A stretch of 64,000 nt of DNA, from assembly GCF_033118175.1 (NCBI RefSeq), contig NC_083691.1:57254001-57318000 (forward strand), in the 5' to 3' direction. The notes below the pieces were generated by a model. It was not told the origin of the DNA. It was given only the letters and a program-made list of their open reading frames with translations, and did not search any database. This document shows positions 33,643 through 45,523 of this stretch, piece after piece. How positions within the stretch are numbered: the stretch's first letter is position 1; every line of letters begins with the position of its first letter. This stretch comes from Dama dama (lineage: Eukaryota; Chordata; Mammalia; Artiodactyla; Cervidae). Position numbers and translations under genes: made by a program.

Positions 33643-34735
33643 GAAAATAACTGACGTCTTCATCATAAATATGACTGAGCTTTGCAATGGAGCACAAAAC
33701 AGCCAATAAGAGGATAAAGTAGGTTTCTGCATAGTCACGATGAAGGTGATTGCAAAGATATAGGCTGAATGGTATATATTGTATGATACTATGATCCCAT
33801 TTTAATTGAATATGTATGGATATGAATAGAGGCTAATTGCAGAAGGAAGTACAATCAACTGTGCTCAATAATTGTCTCCTAAAATTGATTACAGTAGTTG
33901 TGGAAGAAAGAGGAGCCATGTCTTCTCTTTCTACTGTACTATTGTAGATTATTTGATTTTTAAAAATTATGGGAATATATTCATTTTTTGATTTTCAGAA
34001 ACACTAAGGCTGTACCAATTTTGATAGTTTGATATCATCAAGTAGAATTCTCCATAGTCATGTGCAATTGTAAATATAATTTTAAAATGATATATACATG
34101 TTTAACTTTTCTTTGTCATTCAAATACTGTTTTAATAATCTTTAAATTAAAAGTGCAAAAAAGGTAGGAGTTTTCCTGTTCTGTATAGGAGATATTGTTT
34201 TACCAATGTAGGACATGTGGGTGTGACGTGGGGGCTAAAAAATGTGTGTTCCTAAGTGAGTAAATAGGAGACTGAAAGTGAAGCATGTAAGTAAATGACT
34301 ATTAAAAGCAGAATTTGCTACTAATAAAAGATACTTATTATAAGAACTGTTGTGCAAAAGCTAGATTTTTTGACCACACACAGTAGGATCAATAGGAATG
34401 GTTGTTGTGATGTTTGCTGTAACATCACATGGATCACTGAAAAGTGGCTGAGAGCCTTAATGTGTATGTGGTTTATTATTTGAAGGCAAAGGATGTCTTA
34501 GGAGCAACTGTGAAGACCTACCATTCTACAGAGTGTCCAGGATGGGCCTTGATAAGATTGACTTACTAAGGAAAAATAGTCAATAAACTAGTCTGAGGGG
34601 TTCTTAGATTTATGCATGAGTGATGGAAACAGAAAATTTAGGGGACCATTCCAAAAAACTCTTCACTAAAGCTGCTTTCCATGTGGCTGCCAACAAAGTC
34701 ATATTCTTAGAATAAATTCTCAACAGCTCATGGCA
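33643..34735. other. AT-rich noncoding sequence
   Basis: No gene or certain repeat. Confidence 0.4.
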
Positions 34736-34802
34736 TGTGTGTGTGCTCAGTGGCTCAGTCGTGTGTGACTCTTTGCAGCCCCATGGCCCACCAGGCTCAT
34801 CT
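34736..34802 (-). mobile_element. BovA fragment
   Basis: gtgctcagtggctcagtcgt to caccaggctcat. Confidence 0.8.
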
Positions 34803-35206
34803 GGCCTAGGGAGAGAAAGAAAAAACAAAAGAGAGAAAGATGAAATACATGTGTATAAGTCATCCTGAAAACTGTTGAGAAGCTTTCTGATCAGTGTTCT
34901 CAGGTCTAGCATTTCAAGAAACACTTTTTTTTTTTTTTTTTTTTTAAATTTGACACAAGTAACCAGCCTATTTGAAAGGTCTGTCTCCCATCAGTACCAT
35001 ACAGAAAATCACCCAACATGTCAGAGACACAGTGACACAATTTTGCAAAGTTTGAGGACTGAGGGCTTCCCTACCTGGCTCCTGAAAGTTTGCATCTGAT
35101 AATCCATCCAGAAGTCTGTGGTTCAAAATTTTTTCTAGCTCATCATTCACAGTAAAGTCCAAAGTAGGTGTGGTTCTTTGGACTTCAGCTTGATTCCTTC
35201 CTCTTT
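34803..35206. other. Noncoding sequence with poly(T)
   Basis: A 21-base T run at 34,925. No gene seen. Confidence 0.4.
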
Positions 35207-35251
35207 AAGATTATAGTGTCTGAAAAAAAAAAAAAAAGATTATAGTGTCTG
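35207..35251 (+). repeat. Direct repeat around a pure oligo(A)
   Basis: aagattatagtgtctg occurs at 35,207-35,222 and 35,236-35,251 with only A residues between. Confidence 0.92.
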
Positions 35252-35664
35252 TACTAGACTTTGTACTAGACTTTGTACAAAGACTTAAGCTTTGTACTAG
35301 ACTTAAGCTGATATTTCAAAAGGTGAGGAGGAAATTCTTGAGCCACATTCTGTGGTGATCAGAACCTGATCAATTGCTGTTCTCTGGGCTAGAGTGCCAC
35401 AAATGGACATCTGACTTGAATCCTCAAGGGGCAAGGATGGCCCCCCCATTTGGCCAGAAGGAGGGAGACAGAGGAGGTCACTTGAGAACTCACTGCTTCT
35501 TTGCTGCTTTGGGGCTGTGTCTATTTCCATCCATTTCTGAAGAAAGACATGCTGAGAGAAGCAAAGTCCTTGGTCCAACCACGTGCAAACACATAAGCTG
35601 TACTTCTGACCTGAAATTCTGGTCCTGCTTTGGAAAATGTAGACACTCATCTTGTTTCTGGTCC
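35252..35664. other. Noncoding, starts with 12-base tandem
   Basis: gtactagacttt repeats at 35,251-35,274. No gene. Confidence 0.45.
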
Positions 35665-35895
35665 TTCCCAGGTGGTGCTAGTGGTTAAAGGATCCGACTG
35701 CTGGTGCAGGAGATGCAAGAGACTCAGGTTCAGTCCCTGGGGCAGGAAGATCCCCTGAAAGAGGAAATGACAACCCACTCCAGTATTCTTGCCTGGGAAA
35801 TTCAATGGACAAGGAGCCTGGCAGGCTACAGCCCATAGAGTTGCAAAGAGTCAGACACCACTGAGTGCCTGAACATGCACACAAACACACACATC
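35665..35895 (+). mobile_element. Bov-tA SINE
   Basis: tcccaggtggtgctagtggt to agacaccactgagtgcctga. Confidence 0.9.
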
Positions 35896-36624
35896 TTGTT
35901 TCAACGAAGACATGAAGGCTGCAGGTGTTTTGTTCTTCTTTTTTTTTTTTTTTACTTTCTAGAGTGAAAGAGAAAACAGTAGCAACATACCAGGGCTTAT
36001 GTACCCTTGGAGAAGCTCTGACAATGAGGTTTACATATTGAATGTTGTGGTTTCCAGTTGGTTTTACACTAGTGATGAACCTTTCAAGCTCTACCGTGGA
36101 GTTCCCCCGGTGCCTGTCTGTCTACTTGGCATGCAGCCCTGTGTCCCCCTCACCCTACTGCACAGAAACCCATTGCAGACAACTACTGTGATTGAGCCAG
36201 CTCTGCGTGCAGCCATGGAGTCCCTGAATTCAGGCTTGGTTCCTCACATTTTTGCCTTTGTTGTCAAAATCTTCAAATCCTTCATGAACACTCTATTCTG
36301 CTTTCTGCTGACTCAGGACCGCTTAGTGAGAGGCCCCCTCCCACCCCTCTGACCACTCCCCCCTTCCTCCTCTTCCCAGTCTTGCTCATCTTGACTAAGA
36401 ACCTGGGCTCTGGATCTTTTCTGCTCACTGACCTGCATTGCCTCCTTCCCTTGATATGAATATATGAATGTCCTGATTCCATTTCAAAAGGATTTCAATC
36501 TCACTCTACTTTCCAATTCTGTCCCCCCCCCCCCACCCCCATTCTGTTCAGCTCCAGGGGTCAGTCAAGCTGCTTACCACACAACCTAATATTCTGCTGC
36601 TGCTATCTCTGCCCTGATCTTCCT
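35896..36624. other. Unique noncoding sequence
   Basis: A 117-residue open frame at 35,999 has no recognisable feature. C-run at 36,523-36,538. Confidence 0.4.
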
Positions 36625-36765
36625 GTACTTGTGGGTTTCTTTCTTCTTTCTGATTGTACCACAGAACTTGTGGATTTCAGTTCCTTGATCAAGGATTGAC
36701 CCTGGGGCCCTTGGTAATGAGAATGTGGAGTCCTAACCACTGGACTGCCAGGGAATTTGCTTTGG
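36625..36765 (-). mobile_element. CHR-type SINE fragment
   Basis: ttccttgatcaaggattgac to aaccactggactgccaggg. Confidence 0.8.
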
Positions 36766-36814
36766 GTTTATTTCTTTAAAAAATCATTTTTGCAATTTAG
36801 GTTTTTAAAAAAAA

Positions 36815-37035
36815 ATTTGTGTTTATTTATTTAAAATTTATTTATTTATTTGGCTGCTCTGGGTCTTAGTCAAGGCACACAAAATCTTCTTCATTGCAGC
36901 CTGCCACATCTTTAGTTTCAGCATGAGGGATCTTTAGTTGTGGCATGTGGGATCTAGTTCCTTGACCAGGGATGGAAGCCAGGTCCCCTGCATTGGGAGC
37001 ATGGATTCTTAGCCCTTGGACCACCAGGGAAGTTC
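36815..37035 (-). mobile_element. CHR-type SINE
   Basis: ttatttatttggctgctctg to cccttggaccaccagggaag. Confidence 0.87.
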
Positions 37036-37182
37036 CATGATTTTGTCATTAAACAAGGCGAAAGTATTGTGATTGAATGTGTGAGTTTAATCCCTCTTCT
37101 TAAACTAGATTCTTCTTAAATTGGCTCCTTTGGTTTCTAAGTGGGGTTAAACTAGGCTTGTTCTTGGCTCTTATTCCCATGT

Positions 37183-37848
37183 TGCTGTTCAGTCGCTCAG
37201 TCATGTCCAACTCTTTGCGACCCCATGCACTGCATGCCAGGCTTCCCTGTCCTTCACCATCTCCTGAAGCTTGCTCAAACTCATGTCCATTGGATCAGTG
37301 ATGCCATCCAACCATCTCATCCTCTGTCGTCCCCTTCTCCTGCCTTCAATCTTTCCGAGCATCAGGGTCTTTTCAAATGAGTTAGTTCTTCACATCAGAT
37401 GGTCAAAGTATTGGAGCTTCAGCTTCAGCATGAGTCTTTCCAATGAATATTCAGGGTTGATTTCCTTTAGGATTGACTGGTTGATCTCCTTGCAGTCCAA
37501 GGGACGCTCAAGAGTCTCCGACATCACAGTTCAAAAGTATCAGTTCTTCAGTGCTCAGCCTTCTTTATGGTCCAATCTCACATCCGTACATGACTACTGG
37601 AAAAACCATAGCTTTGACTAGACGGACCTTTGTCAGCAAAGTAATGTCTCTGTTTTATAATGTGCTGTCTAGGTTTGTCATAGCTTTTCTTCCAAGGAGC
37701 ATCTTTAAATTTCATGGCTTCAGTCATCATCTGCAGTGATTTTAGGGTCCAAGAAAATGAAGTCTGCCACTGTTTCCATTGTTTTCCCATCTATTTGCCA
37801 CGAAGTGATGGGACCAGATGCCATGATCTTTGCTTTTTGAATGTTGAG
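37183..37848 (-). mobile_element. BovB, 3' half split by the retrocopy
   Basis: Minus-strand BovB 3' part (gttgctgttcagtcgctcag start). It carries the typical decayed frame (for example the reverse complement of LMLKLKLQYFG). It continues at 40,929 across the TSPYL5 insert. Confidence 0.9.
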
Positions 37849-40800
37849 GTTTTTTTTTCTTTTTTTAGAGATTCAAGCTTTAATTTTTTTCCATCATGCA
37901 AGTAAGCTTACAACTATTTATACTGTTTCAGAACAGAGAAATAATTGCATTATTACCAGAGTGCCAAATTACCAAGTAAGACAACCGGTTACTGATTACT
38001 TTTGGGAGGTTATTTTCACAGAACACAGCAACAATTTCCAAATTATACTTTACTTTCAAGATCAGAATTATATCATGAGACTAGGACATGCTGATAATTG
38101 TAACAATCACACAAAGTCTCCATCTTACAGGTGGAAAAAAGACTGTTATTCTGGTGAAAGATCTCAAGTAAGCACCTTATCAAAGACTGATAGATAAGTC
38201 TTTGAAAGAGTTTACAACAGAGCAGTCTCTCTTTCCTCTTGTGGATGCAGGGAAAATGCAGCCTCATCACTTTTTGAGACTTCCTGTAAATTCTGAAGAC
38301 TTTCATATCTGAGGCCCATCTCTGGCACATCATTAGTTAACATGAAAAGCAAAAAGCAGACCTGATGGGATAGTGATAGTGCACCCACCACTATCACCAC
38401 CAGCAGAGTGTCTTAGTCTCCCAAAGTGGTCCTGGTTGAACTGGCACAGTGTCTTAGACTTTTGATAAACAATACAGGCAGGGAGAGGGAGATGCAGATG
38501 AAACCAGGTTGACCATAATTGATAAATGATGTAGCTAGGTGACAGCACACGGGGTCTCTCCACTTTGCATATGTTGAAAATGTCGGTAATAAAGAGGGAA
38601 AAGCTTTAAGAAAAAAAAGCAGACTGTACAGCTCTATTTTTCCATTAGGCAAAAAAATGGGGAAAATGGTAAGATTTTTTTTACTCAGTCAAAATAAGCA
38701 GCATATAGCATTAATCTTCCGCATAACACAAGGCCACATCTGAAGCCACAGCTTGATGACGGTGAGCACATGTCCACACATACCAGCCTGCTCATCAGCC
38801 CGGCAGTCAGTAGGGTTCCTGGAAGGCTGGAGAGGGTGTGGATCTCATGTACTGGCAGAGGGCCTGTGTCCACAGGTAGTTCTTGAAGTCCTTGTTAACC
38901 AGGAAGCCAATTGGGCCAACAGCAACCTAGACAAAACTCAATGGCCTGACAGTGATGAGTCATGGTGCAGACCTTGACAAAGGTTTACCAGGAAGGAGAA
39001 AGGTCCAGAGGCAGGAAGAAATGCAGAACAGTGCAGAACACACAGCAAACTGCTTCTCACCCTTAACCTCAATCCGTGTCCAGGAGGTAGCATGGGTCCC
39101 TGGCCAAAGCCAGAGATCCTGTAGGTGGCACCTTGGCTGGTGACCCCAGAACCAAGGGACAATCAGTTTTGGTTGATGGCCAATGGCATACGCACTAGCT
39201 TCATTTTGCAGTGGCAACAGAAAAGCTTGCTGCAGATGGCATGCATGGCTGGCAGGAACTTGAAGCCCAGCAAGTCACAGGCCCTGAAGTAGCAGAGCTT
39301 GAGGAGGCACTGGTCCTATTGTTGGATGACTCATGAGTGCCCATGTTAAAGACAGGCGGGAGAGGCCATAGCCAAGAACAGGGTACAGCACACATCTGAA
39401 TCATGTGAGTTTAACCTGTAAACAGGAGGGGTGAGATCAAGTAACATGTGATACTAACGTAAAAAAAGCAAGAACGTCACGGAGAAGCAAAAGAACATGA
39501 TCATAAATGCCATATTCTTGTAACTGAGCTCCAATAGGAATACAGTGCACAGAGGCCAACACGAAGAGAAGGCAGACAGCTAAACATATAAGGTCAGCCA
39601 GGCACAGGGCCAGCAGGAGGTAGGATGGAGACTTGGGCAGGATCAGTTGGACTTGTTTACACCAGGTTCTGGGGTCTCCACGGGCTGTCTTGCTGCCCCT
39701 GGCGTGCCCTCCTTTCCTTTCTCTGCACTGGCCCTTTCACTCACAAGGTAGTACTGTAAGGGATTGAGCCACAGCTCCTCCTACTCCTCCTTGATTATCT
39801 CCACAATCTTGTCAGACTCAATGGAGCTGTGGTTTGAAAACCACCCAAAGATGCTCTGGCTGTTGTCAGCTTTCTCCTGGCTAAGGATCTGGAGATCATC
39901 CCAGAGGAGCCATTGGATTGGAGTAGAAGGAGACACCACCAGGCCGGCAGGGCCATGCCCGTATTCTTTAATGAGCACCGTATTTTGGAAATAGGGATTG
40001 CACCCGAAGTAGAACTTGATTTTGTAGACCAATTTCGTGAGGCCAACCACTTCCACCTCCAAGCTATTCAAGTAGCTGAGGACCTCTTTATCTTGGTTAT
40101 TCAGAAAAGATGAGAGCTGGGAGTGGTTCTGAAAATCCTGCCCCCAGAAGCCTGGAATATTCTGGATAAGGAGGTTCCTGAGCGCTAAGTGGTGCAGCTG
40201 CCAACTGCCCAAACTTGCGGGAAAGCCGGAACTAGGCCACGTCTGCCTGGGTGTTCATGGTCTCCAGCTTTGGCTGGACGTTTCAGCATACCCCTGCCGC
40301 CGCGGGCCCTGACCCTGCATTCTCCATCTTCTCTCCCACTGGAACGGAGGCAGACTCCCCAGCGGTCCCTTTCTTCAGCTTCCCACCTGCTAAGGCCGGA
40401 GACCCCCTCCCCACTTCACAACAGGTATCTGGGGCCTTCTTCGCAGCGGGGCTGTGCAGATTCCCAACGCGGGGGCCATTTTTCGGCCTTCCCACGGTTC
40501 CCATGAAGATAATGTTGGTCACCAGGTGCTCCGGGAGGGATGTGGCCTTCCCCGGGCCGGGCCTGGTCACGCCCTGCCGGTGATTTCTGCCGCCTGGGCC
40601 TGGAGCGCGAGGCCACAATCTAGGGGGAGCCGGCAGGCACCCTCTTCCTCGGACGGGTGAGGGCGGCGCGGGCGCAGTGGTTTCCAGGCCACCCCAACCC
40701 GCGCCAGCCTGCACCTGGGCTGCCTTGGTCTCCTTCCCGAGCCTCTGGAGCTCTGGGGGGTCTGGGTCGCGTGGGACGTCGTCAGGAGCAACGCGGACTC

Positions 40801-40928
40801 GGCCTTTGGCGGGGCTTTTGCCATGGCTTTTGGCGCGGGAGGACTTTCTACCCTTCAGCCACGCATGGTGGCGGCCCACCCGACTCAAAGCCACGCAGAG
40901 AAAGGCTCCTGGCGCCAGCTTGTGGTAC
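37849..40928 (-). pseudogene. TSPYL5: TSPYL5 processed pseudogene (retrocopy)
   Basis: A 3.08-kb retroposed copy of TSPYL5 mRNA, a NAP-domain family. The coding remnant runs 40,866 to 39,643. The N-terminal part contains GRKSSRAKSHGKS and AAQVQAGAGWGGLE, and the NAP part contains LIQNIPGFWGQ, KEVLSYLNSLEVE and WFSNHSSIESDKIVEI, close to human TSPYL5 as I recall it. Defects: an early TGA after M-R-G, stops near 40,280 and 40,220, a frameshift after RKFGQL, and TAG within the EE-LW stretch near 39,782. The 3' UTR ends with ATTAAA and an A-rich tail at 37,850-37,867. Imperfect target duplications flank it, and it splits a BovB. It is pseudogenic in this position. Confidence 0.92.
37850..37883 (-). 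terminator. Poly(A) signal and tail of the TSPYL5 retrocopy
   Basis: The minus strand reads ATTAAA followed about 15 bases later by AAAAAAAGAAAAAAAAA, directly against the target-site duplication. This marks the mRNA origin of the insert. Confidence 0.85.
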
Positions 40929-41520
40929 TTGAATGTTCAGTTTTAAGCCAACTTTTTCACTCTCCTCTTTCACTTTCACTTTTTAGTTCCTCTTCACTTT
41001 CTGCCATAAGGGCGGTGTCATCTGCGTATCTGAGGTTATTGATATTTCTCCCATCAATCTTGATTCCCGCTTGTGCTTCTTCCAACCCAGCGTTTCTCAT
41101 GATGTACTCTGCATATAAGTTCAATAAGCAGGGTGACAATATACAGCCTTGACGTACTCCTTTCCCAATATGGAACGAGTTTGTTGTTCCATGTCCAGTT
41201 CTAACTGTTGCTTCTTGGCCTGCATACATGTTTCTCAGGAGGCAGGTAAGGTGGTCTGGTATTCCAATCTCTTTAAAAAATTTTCAGTTTGTTGTGATCC
41301 ACACAGTCAAAGGCTTTAACGTAGTCAGTGAAGCAGAAGTAGATGTTTTTCTGGAATCCCCTTGCTTTTTCTATGATCCAATGAATGATGGCAATTTGAT
41401 CTCTGGTTCCTCTGCCTTCTAAATCTTCTTTCTAAATCCAGCTTGAACATCTGGAAATTCTCGGTTCGTGTACTGTTGAAGCCTAGCTTGGAGAATTTTG
41501 AATATTACTTTGCCCCCATG
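40929..41520 (-). mobile_element. BovB, 5' part split by the retrocopy
   Basis: Continuation of the BovB at 37,183-37,848. The minus strand encodes RQGCILSPCLLNLYAEY and NNLRYADDTALMAESEEE, the reverse transcriptase motif B and YADD motif C. Frame broken elsewhere. Confidence 0.9.
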
Positions 41521-42062
41521 CCTGCCCCCATGCTAATCAGCATACTGATTCAAAGGCTATTAGTCTGGCGCTGGGGAAACAAGCACTCACTTCCCTTAAT
41601 GTGACTGCTTCCCTTAAGCTCCTCAACCACCAAAGTGCCCTGTTTACCTTGGCTGAGACTAGACTTCCAAACCTAACAGCACACAATTGAAGAGGGCAGG
41701 GCGGCAAGGAAACAAACAACAAATCAAAAGAAAAAAATAAAAAAAGCAACAGATTGAAGCAAGGAATAATTGGACTTTTATGTTGAATATGATGGACTTG
41801 TCCACCACTCTCAAACTCCCCTTTGCAAGGACAGAGAAATATAAAAATGGGAATAAATATATTTCATGAAGCATCACAAAGGAGAAAGAATAATTGAGGG
41901 AAAACTGCAAAGATTGCAGTTGTGTGATTGAAATGATGGAGGAACTAGAATCTTCCATTCCTTGGAAAAAATAGACAGGGATCTTTGAAGCAGCCAGTAT
42001 TAGTTTTGCCCTCAAAGCCCTCAGAAAAGCACATGCACCTCAGAGCTAAAAGGCATTGGGTG
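41521..42062. other. Unique noncoding sequence
   Basis: A 118-residue minus open frame at 42,015 has no recognisable domain. Confidence 0.4.
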
Positions 42063-42230
42063 AACTTCCCTGGTGGTCCAGTGGCTAAGACTTTGGGTTC
42101 CCAATGCAGGGGACCCAGGTGTGATTGCTTGTCAGAGAACTAGATTCCATATGATGTAAATAAAGATCCCAATGAAGACTGAAGATCCCACACAACTAAG
42201 ATCTGGTGCAGCCAAAAAGTAGAAAAGGCA
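42063..42230 (+). mobile_element. CHR-type SINE
   Basis: gaacttccctggtggtccag to agatctggtgcagccaaaaa. Confidence 0.85.
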
Positions 42231-43060
42231 TTGGGACTGGAAGTTAGAAGAGGGACCCTGGAAGGTGGAATAACACTGGGCTACCTACCACTCAGCCTTC
42301 AGGTCATGTGAATAGTGATGGCAATAAAAAGGGATCAACTGACAGGCATCCAAGAGCAATGAGATAAAAGTTTTCCAAGGCACTGGAAGGAAAAAAAGTA
42401 GTTAAAAACCTAAACCAGTGTAGCAAAATTCAGGAAAAGGAAATTAAGAAAAAATCAAGAGAAAAATACAATCAACAGAAATGTAAAATAAGATGGGAGG
42501 ACCAAGTACAAATAGAACAAACTACAATAAATATCAAGTTATCCCAAAACTTGAAAATAAGGCAAAAAAGAGATATTGACACAAATTTTCTCTTTGATCA
42601 AATTCTACTTAGGCTACTCTCAACTCTCTTCTCAAGCAGGCCCTGAATTTTGGGCTTCTCTGTTTGTCACTACTTTGTCCAGTTTTAGCGTGAATCCTGC
42701 TAAAGTCAGTTTAACCAGAATTCCCCATCCTGGGTCTCCCTACCCTCACCCCTTCATATCTAACTCAGTTTTTTATACTCCATCATCTCCCAGACAGTAT
42801 GTGAGCACTCTGGCCTGCCTTCAGCAAGACTCCCATCATATGGGTTCAGCCAGACTCAGAATTACCCCTGCTGTTTCCTCTTAGTAATTTTCCATCTACT
42901 GACCCCGACTCCAGCCTTCTCAACTTGACTATAAATTTCCACTAGTCCTTGTATTTGAAGCCCAGTATTTGAAGTCCTCCCCTTTTTAAAACCTCATTGT
43001 TGCATTGTGGTCCCTACATTTCCGGTGATGGTCCTGAATAGGATCTTTCTTGTTTGTTTA
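42231..43060. other. Unique noncoding sequence
   Basis: A-rich at first. A 102-residue open frame at 42,576 is not recognisable. Confidence 0.4.
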
Positions 43061-43160
43061 CATTGAGTGGCTTGTGGAAGCCTTGGCCAGAGACCGAACT
43101 GAGGCCCTGGCAGTGAGAGTACAGAGTCCCAACCACTGGACCACCAGGGAATTCCCAAGC
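43061..43160 (-). mobile_element. CHR-type SINE fragment
   Basis: ccaaccactggaccaccagg end visible. Confidence 0.8.
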
Positions 43161-43387
43161 CTTTTTACCATTTTTTAACAATCATCATACATAATTTTTC
43201 TTCAACACTATTGGTCCTTTTCAAGGTCATTTGATTTACTAGGAAAATAAAGTTTGTTTGGCTTGTATTTATTACTGATAAAGATTCAATTCCAAAAAGT
43301 TAGACCTAGAAAAAACTGATATCATGAAAATGATAAATTATTTTTGTATGGGAAGACCATAATACTTAAGGTTTTGTTGCTGTATCT

Positions 43388-43605
43388 GGGCTTCCCTGGT
43401 GACTCAGATCTTAAAGAATCTGCCTGTAAAGCAGGAGACCCGAGTTTGATCCCTGGGTTGGAAGGATCCCCTGGAGAAAGGAATTGGCAACCCATTCCAT
43501 TATTCTTGCCTGAAAAATTCCATGGACAGAGGAGCCTGGCAGGCTATAGTCCACGGGGTTGCAAAGAGTCAGACACAACTGAGTGAGTAACCCTTTCACT
43601 TTCAA
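43388..43605 (+). mobile_element. Bov-tA SINE
   Basis: gggcttccctggtgactcag to caactgagtgagtaaccctt. Confidence 0.93.
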
Positions 43606-44248
43606 GATATTAATCAGTTTTTCATTTTGTTTAGTAATCTTATTCCAGCCTTGATAGGCGTGTGTCTGTGCTGACCAAAGAAAGGGTGGGTCTCATGACA
43701 TCCTCAACTGACTCTATCTAATCAGAAAGAAGTAATTCCTCAAAAGGAGAGGTCAGTTTACTTTTAGGAAGTGCAAGGATGCAGTTAGGAAATGAAATTT
43801 CCATTGCTGTCTGTCCTTTGTGTATTTTGAACCCAAAGCTGGTGAATTAGGATATTTTGACTATATATAAAAGATACAATTCATGAAGAAGTCTTGTGAT
43901 GGATTTTTATCACAGTGCATTAAATATATTAAACTATTTTTGTTACAGGCACAATAAGAACTTGAGAAAATGACAGTTACACTAAAGTATGTATATATTT
44001 TCCACATAGAGAAGTTGGGGTCAACACAATGCAAAACTTGAACCTCTCTCCCCCACACCCATCATTTTATCCTGTGTGGAATCGGAGAACAGACATAGTG
44101 TGTTGTGTTGGCATAAACATGTTAAAGATTAGGTGCCTCCTTCCCAAGTATGTTTATGTAACAAGGGACATTTCCAACTGTAGCTGGGGATATTTCTGGG
44201 TTCCCTGGTTAAGAAGCACAATTTTAAATAGATTCTTTCTAATCTGTA
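43606..44248. other. Unique noncoding sequence
   Basis: No gene or repeat recognised. Confidence 0.4.
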
Positions 44249-44465
44249 TTTGTTGTTCAGTCACTCAGTCGTGTCTGACTCTTTGCGACCCCATGGACTA
44301 TAGCACCCAGTCTTCCCTGTCCATCACCAACTCCCAGAGTTTGCTCAAGCACATGTCCTTAACCATCTCATCCTTTGTTGTCCCTTTTTCCTCCTGCCTG
44401 AGGAGCCTGGTGGGCTGCAGTCCATGGGGTTGAAAAGAGTTGGATATGACTGAGCAACTGAATGC
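44249..44465. mobile_element. Fold-back BovB/Bov-tA fragment
   Basis: The left part is the minus-strand 3' end (ttcagtcactcagtcgtgtc). After about 150 bases it switches to plus-strand 3' end (agcctggtgggctgcagtcc to gactgagcaactgaa). The two ends can pair as an inverted repeat. Confidence 0.8.
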
Positions 44466-45523
44466 ACAGATATCATCTCATACAGAGGCAACGTTTAGAA
44501 ATTGAAAACATTCTTTTTCTTGTGATGATAACTCTTAGGATTTACTTTCCTAACAGCTTTTATATGCAGCATACAGCAGTGTTAATTATCTTTATCAGGT
44601 TGTACATTATATCCCTAGGACTTATTTATCTCATAACTGAAAGTTTGTGACTTTTGACCACCTTCATCCAGTTTGCTTTTTGAATATCTACATAATGTGC
44701 ACATTCCTCATCTCCCAAAATAAATGGAATAATTTGCCCAAGAAGAGGTAGATGCTAATTTAGAAGAAATTTAGGAGTTTGTCAAAGAACTAACTCCTCC
44801 AAAAGTACCTAATACAAGATAGTTTTCAAACAGTTTCTTTATATAAGTTTTTTTTTGTCTTGAAACATAATTTCCTAGGCCAAGCAGTTACATGTAAATG
44901 TAATACTTTTCAATTTATTCTCTGAATTGGCATGACTACGATACTGTGAGTGGACTGGAGTAATCCTCAAAAGAAACCTGGGACTCCTACAGATTAGAAA
45001 GCCTCATCTCTATTCCTTTAACCCTAAATCCAGTAATTTCCACGGCCTTCTAAAGTGCAGTGAAGAGAAAGAGTAAACAATATTTAGTCCATCTTGTAAT
45101 TGACCCGGCTGGAAGTTTGACGTACTGTAGACAAAGGGTAGTTGCCACAGGTAATGGCATGCACCAGGAGGGGTCCACCCAAGTGTAAGCCACGTACACA
45201 GGACACATCAACCTAGGGAAAAACCAGGATTGCAAAAGTATACACAAAGTGTATATACACAAAGTGTCATTGACAACTCCATGAAAAAGACAATTTTTCA
45301 CATCCCTCATTATTTCTTAAATTATACAGGCATCTCATAAGGGCTTGTACTCACCACTGTGCTCTCAGTAACTAACAGGTGTCTGGCATACACTTGGAGT
45401 GAAATGAGCAAAGATTGTTCTGCCGTCACATGGTATTTGCTGTTTTCTCCTCTCTTGCTCTGGCACCCTCCGGTGATAACTTTATATACTTTATGAAGTC
45501 CTGAAGGTCCTGTGTGGACCACC
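44466..45523. other. Unique noncoding sequence
   Basis: Two minus open frames (86 and 67 residues, 45,050-45,525) have no family I know. Could hold a diverged pseudogene, not shown. Confidence 0.4.

Noticed and set aside
35999..36352. 117-residue plus-strand open frame
   Set aside because: No domain, no conserved family and no splice or promoter context.
39781..40212. 143-residue open frame with a NAP-like domain
   Set aside because: It is a fragment of the TSPYL5 retrocopy, bounded by stops and a frameshift.
40283..40894. 203-residue open frame, proline- and arginine-rich
   Set aside because: N-terminal part of the same retrocopy read in the ancestral frame; the true start is followed by a stop.
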